Source: Streptomyces sp. 7-21
GTDB lineage: Bacteria > Actinomycetota > Actinomycetes > Streptomycetales > Streptomycetaceae
Length of the DNA: 64,000 nucleotides
Direction of reading: 5' to 3'
NCBI RefSeq assembly: GCF_016741785.1
Contig: NZ_JAERRL010000005.1
Span: 186,001 to 250,000 of the forward strand
The notes beneath the pieces are model-generated. The model saw nothing but the letters and a program-made list of their open reading frames with translations. It was not told the DNA's origin and did not search any database. Of the stretch, positions 1 through 9,030 are shown one piece after another; position 1 is the first letter of the stretch, and the number at the start of each line of letters is the position of its first letter. The position numbers and the translations under genes were made by a program.

Positions 1-319
1 CGAAGACCGGCTCCTGCGCGGCGTGCTTCTCCACGACGGGGCGCAGCACGGCGCGGGTGTTGGAGGGGTGCGGCGAGTCGTCGGTGTTGTAGACCTCGCA
101 CAGCACCAGCACGTTGTCGCCGCCCCGGATCGGGTCGGGGTAGCTGGCGACCGGCTTGAGCACGCAGTCCGAGGAGTGGCCCTCGGCCTGGTTGGTGGAG
201 GAACCGTCGAAGCCCCAGACCGGGGGCTCGGTGCCGTCCGCGAGGATCTTGGTCTTGGACCGCAGCTTCGCTGTCGGCTCGGTGCCGTCGATCCAGATGT
301 ACTCGGCCTTGTAGCTCAC
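1..319 (-). CDS. glnII: Glutamine synthetase type II, N-terminal part (runs off the left edge)
   Basis: GSII makes glutamine from glutamate, ammonium and ATP in the cytosol. About 106 N-terminal residues are inside the window. They carry the eukaryote-like GSII signature: AEYIWIDGTEPTAKLRSKTK near the start, then WGFDGSSTNQAEG around residues 35-47, then the conserved stretch NVLVLCEVYNTD. The GTG start (AGC TAC AAG follows) is placed to match the family N-terminus and has GGAGGG about 7 nt upstream. The rest lies beyond base 1. A GlnR-like box lies about 85 nt upstream of the start. Unlike GlnA (also in this window), GSII lacks an adenylylation site, so control is expected to be transcriptional. 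Identification is firm; only completeness is unknown. Confidence 0.93.
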   Translation of the reverse strand, partial: MSYKAEYIWIDGTEPTAKLRSKTKILADGTEPPVWGFDGSSTNQAEGHSSDCVLKPVASYPDPIRGGDNVLVLCEVYNTDDSPHPSNTRAVLRPVVEKHAAQEPVF

Positions 320-386
320 GGTCGTGCCCTCCGGGATCCTCGCGGGGTGCGTCACGGGTGCGTCGCGCACTGGCTGCGCTGCCCGT

Positions 387-440
387 ACCCTCGCCACCCG
401 CCGTGTCTGGGTCATTGCCCCGCTGTAACGCGGCTGTGAA
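387..440 (-). promoter_or_regulatory. Candidate GlnR box and -10 of glnII
   Basis: On the minus strand four pentamers are spaced exactly 6 nt apart: TTCAC, GTTAC, GCAAT, GACAC (403-440). This is the geometry of the actinobacterial GlnR box (gTnAc-n6-GaAAc repeated), with about 13 of the 18 specified consensus positions matched. A GAGGGT hexamer at 387-392 sits 11 nt past the box, the same offset as the TAGGGT of the glnA promoter. The match is weaker than at glnA, but the identical layout supports it. Confidence 0.5.
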
Positions 441-533
441 CTCGCTCTCCGGCCGCCTGCTGCCCGGCCGGGAGGCCGCCGCCCGTAAGGTAGGCGCCTG
501 CCAGGACCTACCAGGGAAGGGAAGGCGGCGGCT

Positions 534-1424
534 ATGAGATTCGGCCTGTTCGGCACCGGCCCGTGGGCGCGCATGGCGCACGGCCCGGCTCTCGTCCAGC
601 ACCCCGAGGCGGAACTGGCCGGAGTCTGGGGCCGCCGCGCCGAGGCCGCGGCGGAGCTGGCCCGGACGCTGGGCACCCGGCCCTACGACAGCCCCGAGGC
701 CCTGTTCGAGGACTGTGACGCGGTGGCGATCGCGCTGCCGCCCGACGTGCAGGCGCCGCTGGCCGTGCGGGCCGCCGCGGCCGGCAAGCACCTGCTGCTG
801 GACAAGCCGGTGGCCACGACGGTGCCCGCCGCGCGGGACCTCGCCGAGGCGGTGGCGGACGCGGGCGTGGCGTCGGTGGTCTTCTTCACGCTGCGGTTCA
901 CCAAGGACACCGCGGCGTGGGTGGCGGCGCAGAGCGCCACCGAGGGCTGGCTGACCGGCCGCGCCGAGTGGCTCTCGCCGGTCTTCGGGGGCGCCGACTC
1001 GCCGTACGCGGCCTCGCCGTGGCGGCGCGAGAAGGGCGCGCTGTGGGACACCGGGCCGCACGCCCTGTCCGTGCTGCTGCCGCCGCTCGGCGATGTCTCG
1101 CTGGAGCCCGGCGCGGTGCGGGCGGCACGCGGGCCGGGCGACACGGTCAGCTTCGTGCTGCGCCACGAGTCCGGCGCCCAGAGCACCATCACGGTCAGCC
1201 ACACGGTCCCGCCGCAGGCCGCCGGGGTCGCCGCCGAACTGCGGGGCAGCGCGGGCGTCTCCACGCTGCCCGAGCGCGGCAGCGGCGGCCCGGTCGTGCC
1301 GTTCACGCGCGCCATCGACGCGCTGCTGGAGTCCGTGCGCACCGGCCAGCCGCACCCGTGCGACGTGCGGTTCGGGCTGCGGGTCACCCAGATCCTCGCG
1401 GCGGTCGAGGCGGCGCTGGACTGA
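534..1424 (+). CDS. Gfo/Idh/MocA-family oxidoreductase
   Basis: A 296-residue NAD(P)-dependent oxidoreductase of the Gfo/Idh/MocA superfamily, probably acting on a sugar or polyol derivative. The N-terminal Rossmann fold begins MRFGLFGTGPWARMAH, with GTGPWA as the dinucleotide loop; LLLDKPVATT around residue 91 is the EKP-type motif with Asp for Glu. The C-terminal half is the substrate-binding alpha/beta domain (WRREKGALWDTGPHALS, where the conserved His would lie). The ATG at 534 follows a GGGAAGGGAAGG ribosome-binding stretch. The gene is divergent from glnII and convergent with the MarR-GNAT gene. The substrate cannot be told from the sequence. Confidence 0.85.
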   Translation: MRFGLFGTGPWARMAHGPALVQHPEAELAGVWGRRAEAAAELARTLGTRPYDSPEALFEDCDAVAIALPPDVQAPLAVRAAAAGKHLLLDKPVATTVPAARDLAEAVADAGVASVVFFTLRFTKDTAAWVAAQSATEGWLTGRAEWLSPVFGGADSPYAASPWRREKGALWDTGPHALSVLLPPLGDVSLEPGAVRAARGPGDTVSFVLRHESGAQSTITVSHTVPPQAAGVAAELRGSAGVSTLPERGSGGPVVPFTRAIDALLESVRTGQPHPCDVRFGLRVTQILAAVEAALD

Positions 1425-1454
1425 CCCGCGCCGCCCCCGCGCCGGGCGCGGCCC

Positions 1455-2417
1455 TCACAGCACCAGCTCCCAGTCCTGCCCGGTCTCAGGGCGGCCGAAC
1501 CGCTCGTGCGGCGCGCTCGCCGTGAGGGTGAAGCCGAGGTCCTGGTAGATCCGGCGGGCGGAGGCCAGCACCTCGTTGGTCCACAGCACCACCCGCCGGT
1601 AGCCGGCCCGGCGGGCGAAGGCGACGCACTCCTCGGCGAGCGCCCGCCCGATGCCCAGGCCCCGGGCGTGCGGCTCGACGAGCAGCAGCCGCAGCCGCGC
1701 CGTGGGGCTCTCCTGGCCGTTCTCCTCCTTGCCGGCGGGCTCCTCGGCCACGCAGAAGACGCAGCCGACGGGCTCGCCGGCCAGTTCGGCGATCCACGCG
1801 GCCTCGCGCGCGGGATCGCGGTGGCGGGCGTAGCGGGCGACGACGTCGGCCACGAGCGCCTCGAATGCCTCGTTCCAGCCGTACTCGGCCGTATACAGCG
1901 CACCGTGACGCTGGATTACCCAGCCGAGGTCGCCGGGTCCCGGCGGCCGCAGCCGGAAACTGGTGGGCCGCGGCGTGAGGCCCAGCAGGCTGGAGACGGT
2001 GCGGAGGGCGGCGAGCAGGCGGGTCCGGTCGGCGTCGCTGAGGGGGTCGAGGAGCGCGCCCGTCGCCTCCTGCGACCTGCGCTCCAGCAGGGCGGCGGCC
2101 TCCCGGCCGGCCGGGGTGAGCCGGACGATCTGGCGGCGCGAGTCCCCGGGGTCGCGCCGCCGCGTGACCAGGCCGTCGGCCTCGGCCTGGCTGAGCAGCC
2201 GGCTGAGCTGCCCGGGGTCCATGCCGAGGTCGCCGCGCAGGCGGGCCAGCGGCGTCTCCTCGTACCTGGCGAGTTCGTACAGCACGCGCGCCTGCGGCAG
2301 CGAGTAGGGCGTGCCCAGGCGGTGCTCGTAGTCGAGGGCGCCGATGAGGCGGGTGTAGCCGCGGTTGAACTCCCGTACCCGCTCCACCGCGTCCGCGAGT
2401 TCCGTTGACTCGGTCAT
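1455..2417 (-). CDS. MarR-family regulator fused to a GNAT acetyltransferase
   Basis: A 320-residue two-domain protein. Residues 1-150 are a MarR winged helix (VLYELARYEETPLARLRGDL then LSRLLSQAEADGLVTRRRDP and the wing SRRQIVRLTPAGRE). Residues 155-320 are a GNAT fold with VEPHARGLGIGRALAEECV, the acetyl-CoA binding R/QxxGxG/A loop. Fusions of this type are known in actinobacteria and are thought to join ligand or acetyl-CoA sensing to repression. The start is taken at the ATG beginning MTESTELADAV, because a perfect palindrome (2415-2431) covers this codon and a -35/-10 pair lies directly upstream, which suggests a leaderless, self-regulated transcript. A longer frame of 20 more residues exists but lacks family character. 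The acceptor substrate is unknown. Confidence 0.86.
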   Translation of the reverse strand: MTESTELADAVERVREFNRGYTRLIGALDYEHRLGTPYSLPQARVLYELARYEETPLARLRGDLGMDPGQLSRLLSQAEADGLVTRRRDPGDSRRQIVRLTPAGREAAALLERRSQEATGALLDPLSDADRTRLLAALRTVSSLLGLTPRPTSFRLRPPGPGDLGWVIQRHGALYTAEYGWNEAFEALVADVVARYARHRDPAREAAWIAELAGEPVGCVFCVAEEPAGKEENGQESPTARLRLLLVEPHARGLGIGRALAEECVAFARRAGYRRVVLWTNEVLASARRIYQDLGFTLTASAPHERFGRPETGQDWELVL

Positions 2418-2431
2418 TGACTCAGTCAATG
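2415..2431. promoter_or_regulatory. Perfect 17-bp palindrome at the MarR-GNAT start codon; likely autoregulatory operator
   Basis: CATTGACTCAGTCAATG is an exact 8-1-8 dyad. It includes the ATG of the MarR-GNAT gene (minus strand). A TTGACA at 2448-2453 (minus strand) lies 17-18 nt upstream of the TTGACT/ATTGAC hexamer inside the dyad, so the palindrome would cover the -10 and the transcription start. MarR proteins typically bind dyads of this length in their own promoters; repression by occlusion is the inference. Confidence 0.65.
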
Positions 2432-2509
2432 GTGTGGGTGCGCCAGGTGTCAACCCCTTTCCGGCGGGCCGCCGCACCGGACGGCTGCCCGGTGCGGCGG
2501 GGCGCGCGG

Positions 2510-2908
2510 TCAGGCCCGCGGCTGGCGCCCGAGCGCCCTGGCCACGTGCTGCACGTTGTCGTAGCGGACATCCGGCGGAAGCTGGCGCACCGCCTCGGTG
2601 AGATAGCCGGGGGCGTGGGTCTCGTCCAGCAGCCGCAGCAGGTCCTCACGCGCCGCCGGGAAGACCGTCCGCCGCAGATGGCGGGCGAGATCGAAGCGGA
2701 ACTCCTCGTCCCGCTCCTCGCGGGCGCGAGGCGAGCCCGGTTCGGGGGGCGGGCCCAGGTCCGGCTCCGGATCGTCCTCGGCGGACGGCTCCGGGTCGCG
2801 CCATTCCTCGGCGCGCGTGGCGTGGTCGGAGCGAAGCATGCCCTCAAGCTCGTGCTTCATCTCGTCGTCACGCAGGGGGCTGAGCCGGTCACTGCCTCGT
2901 TGCTGCAT
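2510..2908 (-). CDS. DUF2795-domain protein
   Basis: A 132-residue acidic, soluble protein. The N-terminal 85 residues are charged and low in complexity (DPEPSAEDDPEPDLGPPPEP). The C-terminal portion, FDLARHLRRTVFPAAREDLL then LPPDVRYDNVQHVARALG, is the DUF2795 domain, a small helical domain common in actinobacteria with no established activity. The ATG at 2908 is chosen because GAGGTG sits 5 nt upstream; longer upstream readings lack a ribosome-binding site and coding character. It may belong to general stress or DNA-associated functions, but nothing in the sequence fixes a role. Confidence 0.75.
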   Translation of the reverse strand: MQQRGSDRLSPLRDDEMKHELEGMLRSDHATRAEEWRDPEPSAEDDPEPDLGPPPEPGSPRAREERDEEFRFDLARHLRRTVFPAAREDLLRLLDETHAPGYLTEAVRQLPPDVRYDNVQHVARALGRQPRA

Positions 2909-3594
2909 GGCGTTCACCTCGCGTTCCTTCGCGTGGAACCACCCGGGTACCCGCCGCCGCGCGGCCGAACACGGCAGAACGCGGCCGGTCTGGTTTCGCC
3001 CGGGAAGGAGCGGGGAACACGCGCGGGACGGCCAGGCGAGCGGCCTCGCGTGGGCGTGGTTCCGGGACGGGAGATCAGGGGCCCGCCCCGGGTTCGGCCG
3101 CGCACGGGGCCGGGTGTGCGCCCGCCCCGTGCGCGGCGGGAACACCGGAGAAGCAGGTCTGCCGGCTGCCGTGCCAGCCGTCTCCCGGCGTCCGCCCGTT
3201 CCGCCCGCCCGCCGCCACCGCACGGCGCAGCCGGGCTCTGGAGCAGTCCGCGGAGCGCCCCGCCCCGGCCGGCGGACAGCCGGATGCCGCGCAGCCCCGC
3301 GGCACCGGCACCCGCAACGTCCTCGCCGGGCAGGCGCGACCGGGCAGGGCAGCAGCGCCGCCAGCACGGCCAGGCCCTGCTCCCGTCCGAGAACAAGCGC
3401 GCCGGCGTGACACCACGTCAGTCTGGGGGAACGCGAGGGCCGCCCTGCCTTCCGCGTCAGCTCAGCGGCCGTGATGCCGCCACAGGCGTCACCGCCGCAC
3501 CCGTGACCCGCGCCGCCCGCGCCCGCCCGCGGCCCTGCGGACGGGCACGCACCGGAAGTTGAGCGGGCGTACGGGCTGCGGCATTCTTGCCCGC
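2909..3594. other. 686-bp intergenic stretch between divergent genes, with an orphan hairpin
   Basis: No convincing gene. It lies between divergent starts (DUF2795 leftward, exonuclease-TerD rightward). On the minus strand roughly 3390-3320 and then 3320-3140 look weakly coding in two different frames (GREQGLAVLAALLPCPVA, then LPGEDVAGAGAAGLRGIRLS), as if a small reading frame had been broken, but there is no start or ribosome-binding site. A strong hairpin lies at 3098-3136. Confidence 0.5.
3098..3136. terminator. Hairpin with a perfect 13-bp stem inside a divergent intergenic region
   Basis: CCGCGCACGGGGC (3098-3110) pairs exactly with GCCCCGTGCGCGG (3124-3136) over a 13-nt loop. It has the look of a GC-rich Streptomyces terminator, yet no annotated gene ends nearby, so it may mark the end of an unrecognised or decayed transcript. 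Confidence 0.45.
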
Positions 3595-5412
3595 ATGAGC
3601 CTGGCAACCCCCGCCGACGCCCTGACGAGCGGACCTGGCTACTCCTTCGAATGGGCGCTCGTCGACGTCGAGACCTCGGGACTGCGGCCGGGCCAGCACC
3701 GCGTGCTGTCCGTCGCCCTCGCCGTCGTCGGTCCGGACGGCAGGCAGACCGACTCCTTCGCCACCCTGCTCAACCCCGGCTGCGACCCCGGACCGGTCCA
3801 CATCCACGGCCTGACCCGCGAACGGCTCGCCGGCGCGCCGACGTTCGACCAGGTCGCCGACCGGATCGCGGGCATGCTCGAGGGCCGGGTCATGGTCGCC
3901 CACAACGCGCAGTTCGACTACGACTTCCTTGCCAGCGAGTTCGCCCGCCTGGGACGGACCCTGCCGGTCACCCGCCGGCTGTGCACGCTCGCCCTCAACC
4001 GCCGCATCGGCCCCGCCACCGAGGACCTGCGCCTGGGCACCCTGGCAGCCCACTACGGCATCGAGCAGCTGCGCCCCCACGACGCCGAGGACGACGTCCG
4101 CGTCCTCGCCGGCGTGCTGCGCGCCTCCCTCGCCGAAGCCCAGCGGTTCGGCCTCGGCCTGCCGCTGGTCGCCTGCCCGCCCCGGAACACCCCCGCGGCC
4201 GCCGCGCCGCGTTCGGCCCGTGCGACCTGCGCCTACCGCAATCCGGGCCGCATGCGGCCCGGCGGACCGCTGGTGCAGGGCATGAAGATCGTCCTCACCG
4301 GCGAGTCCGCCACGCCGCGCACCGAACTCGTCGCCCGCGCCGTCGGCGCCGGGCTGCACGTCATGAGCGCCGTCAGCCGCCACACCAGCGTCCTGGTCAC
4401 CAACGACCCGGAGTCCGGCACCGCGAAGGCCCGCCGCGCCCGGGCGGAGGGCGTGCCCGTCATCGACGAGGAGACGTTCCTGCGGCTGCTCGACGACGTC
4501 CGCCCCGGCATTCCGCGGCCCCGCCAGCCCGCCGGAACCCGCGCCCCCGCCGCGCCCCCGGCCGGCGAGGACCCGCGCCGCCGCATCGCCGTGGCCCGCG
4601 ACGGCGACGGCCCGCTGGGCGGCCGCCGCGTGCTCGTGCTCGGCGGCACCCACGAGGCGGCGGCCTCGGCGCGGCGGCGGATCGCCGGGCTCGGCGGCGC
4701 CGCGGCCGTGAACCTCTCCGCCAGCGTCACTGACGTCCTGCTGCTCCCCGGGGGCGAGAACGACCGCCGCCTGGCCCGCGTCACCGCCCTCGCGCTGCCG
4801 GTGCACGACGCCGCCTGGCTCGCCGGGCTGGACACCACGCCGTCCGGGCCGGCCGCGCCGTCCGGGCCGGCCGGGCCGCCTCCCGGGCCCGCGCCCGTCG
4901 TGCTGCCGCGCGGCGGGGTGACCGACCTGCCCGGCGGCCGCTGGACGCTGGCCGTCTCCTGGGCGCAGCACACCTCGTGCGAGGTGGACGTCGTCGCGTT
5001 CCTGCTGGACGCCGACGAACAGGTCACCCGCGACGAGGACTTCGTCTTCTACGGCGCGCCCGAGACCCCGGACGGCGCGGTGCAGCTCACCACGGACGGC
5101 CCGACCGAGCAGGCCGTCACCGCCGACCTGAGCGCCCTCCCGCCGGCCACCTCGCGCCTGGTCGTGGCCGCCGCGATCGACGGCACCGCCGCCTTCGGCG
5201 AGGTCGGCGCCATCGAACTCGCCCTCGTCGGCGGTGCCCAGCGCCAGCAGGCGCAGGCCACGCTGGACGCCGCCACCACCGAACGCACGCTGCTGCTGGC
5301 GGAGTTCTACCGCAGGAACGCCGGCTGGCGCCTGCGGATTCTCGGCCTCGGCTACGACCACGGCCTGGCCACCCTCGCCCGCGACTACGGCGTGGACGTC
5401 GAGGACGACTGA
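3595..5412 (+). CDS. DEDDh exonuclease - two BRCT - TerD fusion protein
   Basis: A 605-residue multidomain protein. Residues ~19-185 are a DnaQ-like 3'-5' exonuclease with all catalytic residues visible: DVET (DxE), HNAQFDYDF (Asp) and PHDAEDDVRVL (HxAxxD). Residues ~228-302 form a BRCT domain (GMKIVLTGES ... VTNDPESGTAKARRA), ~341-412 a second, more diverged BRCT-like repeat (RRVLVLGGTHEAA), and ~434-605 a TerD domain (VVAFLLDADEQVTRDEDFVF, FYRRNAGWRLRILGLGYDHG). Pro-rich linkers separate them. The TerD part lacks the usual acidic GDDE calcium cluster. TerD proteins belong to the tellurite/stress systems, and BRCT plus exonuclease suggests DNA-damage processing. The ATG at 3595 is preferred over an in-frame TTG at 3559. 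Confidence 0.9.
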   Translation: MSLATPADALTSGPGYSFEWALVDVETSGLRPGQHRVLSVALAVVGPDGRQTDSFATLLNPGCDPGPVHIHGLTRERLAGAPTFDQVADRIAGMLEGRVMVAHNAQFDYDFLASEFARLGRTLPVTRRLCTLALNRRIGPATEDLRLGTLAAHYGIEQLRPHDAEDDVRVLAGVLRASLAEAQRFGLGLPLVACPPRNTPAAAAPRSARATCAYRNPGRMRPGGPLVQGMKIVLTGESATPRTELVARAVGAGLHVMSAVSRHTSVLVTNDPESGTAKARRARAEGVPVIDEETFLRLLDDVRPGIPRPRQPAGTRAPAAPPAGEDPRRRIAVARDGDGPLGGRRVLVLGGTHEAAASARRRIAGLGGAAAVNLSASVTDVLLLPGGENDRRLARVTALALPVHDAAWLAGLDTTPSGPAAPSGPAGPPPGPAPVVLPRGGVTDLPGGRWTLAVSWAQHTSCEVDVVAFLLDADEQVTRDEDFVFYGAPETPDGAVQLTTDGPTEQAVTADLSALPPATSRLVVAAAIDGTAAFGEVGAIELALVGGAQRQQAQATLDAATTERTLLLAEFYRRNAGWRLRILGLGYDHGLATLARDYGVDVEDD

Positions 5413-5419
5413 CGGCCGG

Positions 5420-5438
5420 GCCCCGCCGCGGCCGGGGC
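5420..5438. terminator. Short GC-rich hairpin between convergent genes
   Basis: GCCCCG (5420-5425) pairs with CGGGGC (5433-5438) over 7 nt, between the exonuclease-TerD stop and the DUF3152 stop. It is a weak, bidirectional terminator candidate. Confidence 0.4.
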
Positions 5439-5449
5439 GGGGGAGCGGG

Positions 5450-6343
5450 TCACGGCACGGCGGGCCCGGAGAGGTACTCGCCGTTCTCGTCGTAGGGCCA
5501 GGCATTGGCCACGCAGCCGTCCAGCCCCTTGATCTGCTGCATCATCGCCGGAGCCGGGGCGCCGGGGCCGGGGCAGCCCTCGTGGCCGTGGCCGAGGAAG
5601 TGGCCGACCTCGTGGTTGATGATGAGCGCGCGGTACTCCTCGACCGGTCCGGAGAACTCCGGCGAACCGGTCATCCAGCGCTTGAGGTTGACCATGACAG
5701 ACTCGCCGACCCGGCAGTTGACCTCGCCGCCGGTGTCCAGCCCGTACTGGCCGCAGATGTCGTCCACGGTGCCGGGCGTCGCGATGCGCACCATGAAGTC
5801 GGCCGGCTCATCCGGCCCGACGAGCCGGAAGCCGGTGGACCCGTCGGCCGTCCAGCCCCGCTCGTGGCCGAGGATCGCGTGCACCTCGGCCGCCGTCTCC
5901 GCCAGGTCCAGGCCGAGGCCGTCCTCGATCTGGAGCTGGTAGCGCCACACCTCATCGCCGCCGACGGGGTCCAGGCCGCCGGGGGCCGTCTGGAACGTGC
6001 CGGGACCGGACTCCGGGAGCCCGGACTCCTCGTCCCTTCCGGAGCCGTCGCCCTCGCCGTCGTCGCTGCCGTCGTCCGCGTCTTCGTCGTCTCCGGTGTC
6101 CTCGCCGACGGGTTCCTCGATCGCCGCCTCGAACTCGTCGGCCACCGGATCCTGGTCGGGCGTGGTGGTGGCGGACGCCGACGGCGGGCTGTCCTCCGGG
6201 TAATCGTCCGGCATCAGGTGCCGCGCCGCGAAGAACGCGACCGCCAGCAGGCCGAGGGCCGCGGCGAGTATCCCCGGGACCCGTATCCGGGACTTCCGGG
6301 AGTGCCTGCCCCGGGAGCGGCCACGGGGGTGGTGTGTCGTCAT
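5450..6343 (-). CDS. DUF3152 membrane-anchored metalloprotease-like protein
   Basis: A 297-residue protein. A basic N-terminus (RGRSRGRHSRKSRIR) precedes one membrane segment (~residues 25-43), then an acidic Ser/Asp/Glu-rich linker to ~118, then a conserved extracellular DUF3152 domain. The domain contains NHEVGHFLGHGHEGC, an HExGHxxGHxH arrangement typical of metzincin-like zinc proteases, and Cys residues that could form disulfides. The protein is probably tethered outside the membrane. Members of the family are annotated as putative secreted or lipid-linked proteins with no proven substrate. It lies downstream of the ECF sigma gene on the same strand, 126 nt away, so co-regulation is possible. 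Confidence 0.82.
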   Translation of the reverse strand: MTTHHPRGRSRGRHSRKSRIRVPGILAAALGLLAVAFFAARHLMPDDYPEDSPPSASATTTPDQDPVADEFEAAIEEPVGEDTGDDEDADDGSDDGEGDGSGRDEESGLPESGPGTFQTAPGGLDPVGGDEVWRYQLQIEDGLGLDLAETAAEVHAILGHERGWTADGSTGFRLVGPDEPADFMVRIATPGTVDDICGQYGLDTGGEVNCRVGESVMVNLKRWMTGSPEFSGPVEEYRALIINHEVGHFLGHGHEGCPGPGAPAPAMMQQIKGLDGCVANAWPYDENGEYLSGPAVP

Positions 6344-6469
6344 GGGGGGTTCGTCCTTCCGGTGCGCACGCGGATGTCCGTGCGGGAGCCGCGTGGGGCG
6401 GGTGCGGATGGGGTGCCGCCACGGGCGTTCCAGCGGCGGCGGGGATCGGGGCGCGCCTTCCCGGGGAGG

Positions 6470-7120
6470 TCAGCGGGCACGGGCCGCCGTCCCCGGCCAG
6501 CGGCGAGCGCCGCCGTGCCGCACTGGTCTCCGGGCGTGGCCGGCCGGGAGCCCGCGTCTGGACAGTTCCGGCCACGGCTGCCGGCCCGGCATGCCAGCGG
6601 GCGGGGCGCTCACCCGGCCCGCCCCGCGAGCAGCCGGGCGTTCTGGAGCCGGTCGCGGCAGCTGGACGAGCGCCCGCGAGCAGGCGCGGGCCACCTCGCC
6701 CTCGCCGCACCGCAGCAGCTCCGCCACCTCCGCCACGCTCAGCTCCTCCCGGTAGCGGAGCACGACCATCGCCCGGACCCGGGGCGCGAGTTCGGCCAGG
6801 GCGGCGAACAGCACCACCCGCGGCTGAGGATCGCCGGGCGCCGGGAAGGGCGCCTCGAAGGGCGCCTCGAAGGGCGCGGCCGGGCGGCGGTACCGCCCCC
6901 AGCGCTGCTCCGCGAGATAACGGCGCGTCAGCACGGCGCGGGCGTAGGCATTCACGCTGTCCGCCCGCGTGACGCGGCGCCAGCGCCGCAGCAGCCGGGT
7001 CAGCGTACTGCGCACCAGGTCGTGGGCGCGGTGCGGGTCGCCGCACAGCAGCACGGCGGTCTGATAGAGCCAGCGCTGACGGGCGCGCGCGTACTCGAAG
7101 AACTCCCCGTCGCCGCGCAC
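6470..7120 (-). CDS. ECF RNA polymerase sigma factor, SigE-family type
   Basis: A 216-residue extracytoplasmic-function sigma factor. Region 2 spans residues ~8-75 (LYQTAVLLCGDPHRAHDLVR then VNAYARAVLTRRYLAEQRW); region 4 spans ~105-155 (LAPRVRAMVVLRYREELSVA then EVAELLRCGEGEVARACSRA). The linker contains a 12-bp tandem repeat giving APFEAPFEAPFP. After region 4 there is an unusual 55-60 residue Pro/Arg-rich tail; family members of this type usually stop near residue 170, so a late frameshift or loss of the original stop is possible. The GTG at 7120 has GGGAG just upstream. No anti-sigma gene is adjacent. Confidence 0.8.
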   Translation of the reverse strand: MRGDGEFFEYARARQRWLYQTAVLLCGDPHRAHDLVRSTLTRLLRRWRRVTRADSVNAYARAVLTRRYLAEQRWGRYRRPAAPFEAPFEAPFPAPGDPQPRVVLFAALAELAPRVRAMVVLRYREELSVAEVAELLRCGEGEVARACSRALVQLPRPAPERPAARGAGRVSAPPAGMPGRQPWPELSRRGLPAGHARRPVRHGGARRWPGTAARAR

Positions 7121-7153
7121 GTGCTCTCCCGCCGTTGTCCGCCATGCCCATCA

Positions 7154-7167
7154 CTCCTGTTGGAGTC
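7154..7167 (-). promoter_or_regulatory. Ribosome-binding-site dyad upstream of the ECF sigma gene
   Basis: On the minus strand ACTCC AACA GGAGT is an exact 5-bp stem with a 4-nt loop. The GGAGT is a good Shine-Dalgarno sequence placed before an ATG that is out of frame with the sigma factor (7150). In the leader RNA it could hide this site. The in-frame GTG lies 34 nt further on. Confidence 0.35.
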
Positions 7168-7459
7168 GCGGAGCGCCGGAAAAGTTCAGTCACGATCCGA
7201 TCACGGGAGTGAGGGGTCTGCCGCGGGGCTGCACCGGGGTGGCGGTCCCCGGAAGCCAAGCCGCCCTGCCAGGGCCGGGAGCGGAGTTTCCTCACGTCAC
7301 GACACCAATGCCGTCCAGCATGCCGGACGGCACCGAGGGAAAATCCAGGCCCCCCGGGACAGGACTTCGGGCCACCTCAGCCGCTGTCCGGCCCGGTCCC
7401 GCGGGGCACACGGCGGGCGGGACCGGCCCCGCGGTCCGTGGTGCGCGTGCGCGACGGAA

Positions 7460-7496
7460 ACGGCCCCGGTACCGGGCGGGCCGGAACCGGGGCCGT
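7460..7496 (-). terminator. glnA terminator
   Basis: ACGGCCCCGGT (7460-7470) pairs exactly with ACCGGGGCCGT (7486-7496), an 11-bp stem with a 15-nt loop, 37 nt past the glnA stop. There is no T-run, as usual in Streptomyces. Confidence 0.75.
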
Positions 7497-7532
7497 GTCA
7501 CGCGCGGGCCGCTGCCGCGGGCGCGGGGCGGC

Positions 7533-8948
<1,416 letters not shown>

Positions 8949-9030
8949 CCGATGTCCTCCTAGGCCCGCCGGAGGCGGCGGGAAATGTGCAGCTCGGGGA
9001 GAGGCCCAGCACGTGGGTCTGCCGGGGCCG

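Larger units (their letters stand above)
7121..7532. other. 412-bp intergenic stretch between glnA and the ECF sigma gene
   Basis: It contains the glnA terminator (7460-7496) and, near the sigma gene, a small dyad (7154-7167). No coding sequence is supported in 7170-7455, where open frames lack starts, ribosome-binding sites and family similarity. A promoter for the sigma gene is expected near 7170-7210, but I could not identify its hexamers. Confidence 0.6.

Noticed and set aside
683..1903. Long open frame antisense to the Gfo/Idh and MarR-GNAT genes
   Set aside because: Arg/Ser/Pro-rich with no family motif and no ribosome-binding site; such frames arise by chance opposite GC-rich genes.
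7121..7152. Alternative ATG start (MGMADNGGRARA) for the ECF sigma factor behind a good Shine-Dalgarno
   Set aside because: It is out of frame with the sigma factor, and the downstream sequence in that frame lacks coding character; kept only as a possible regulatory feature.
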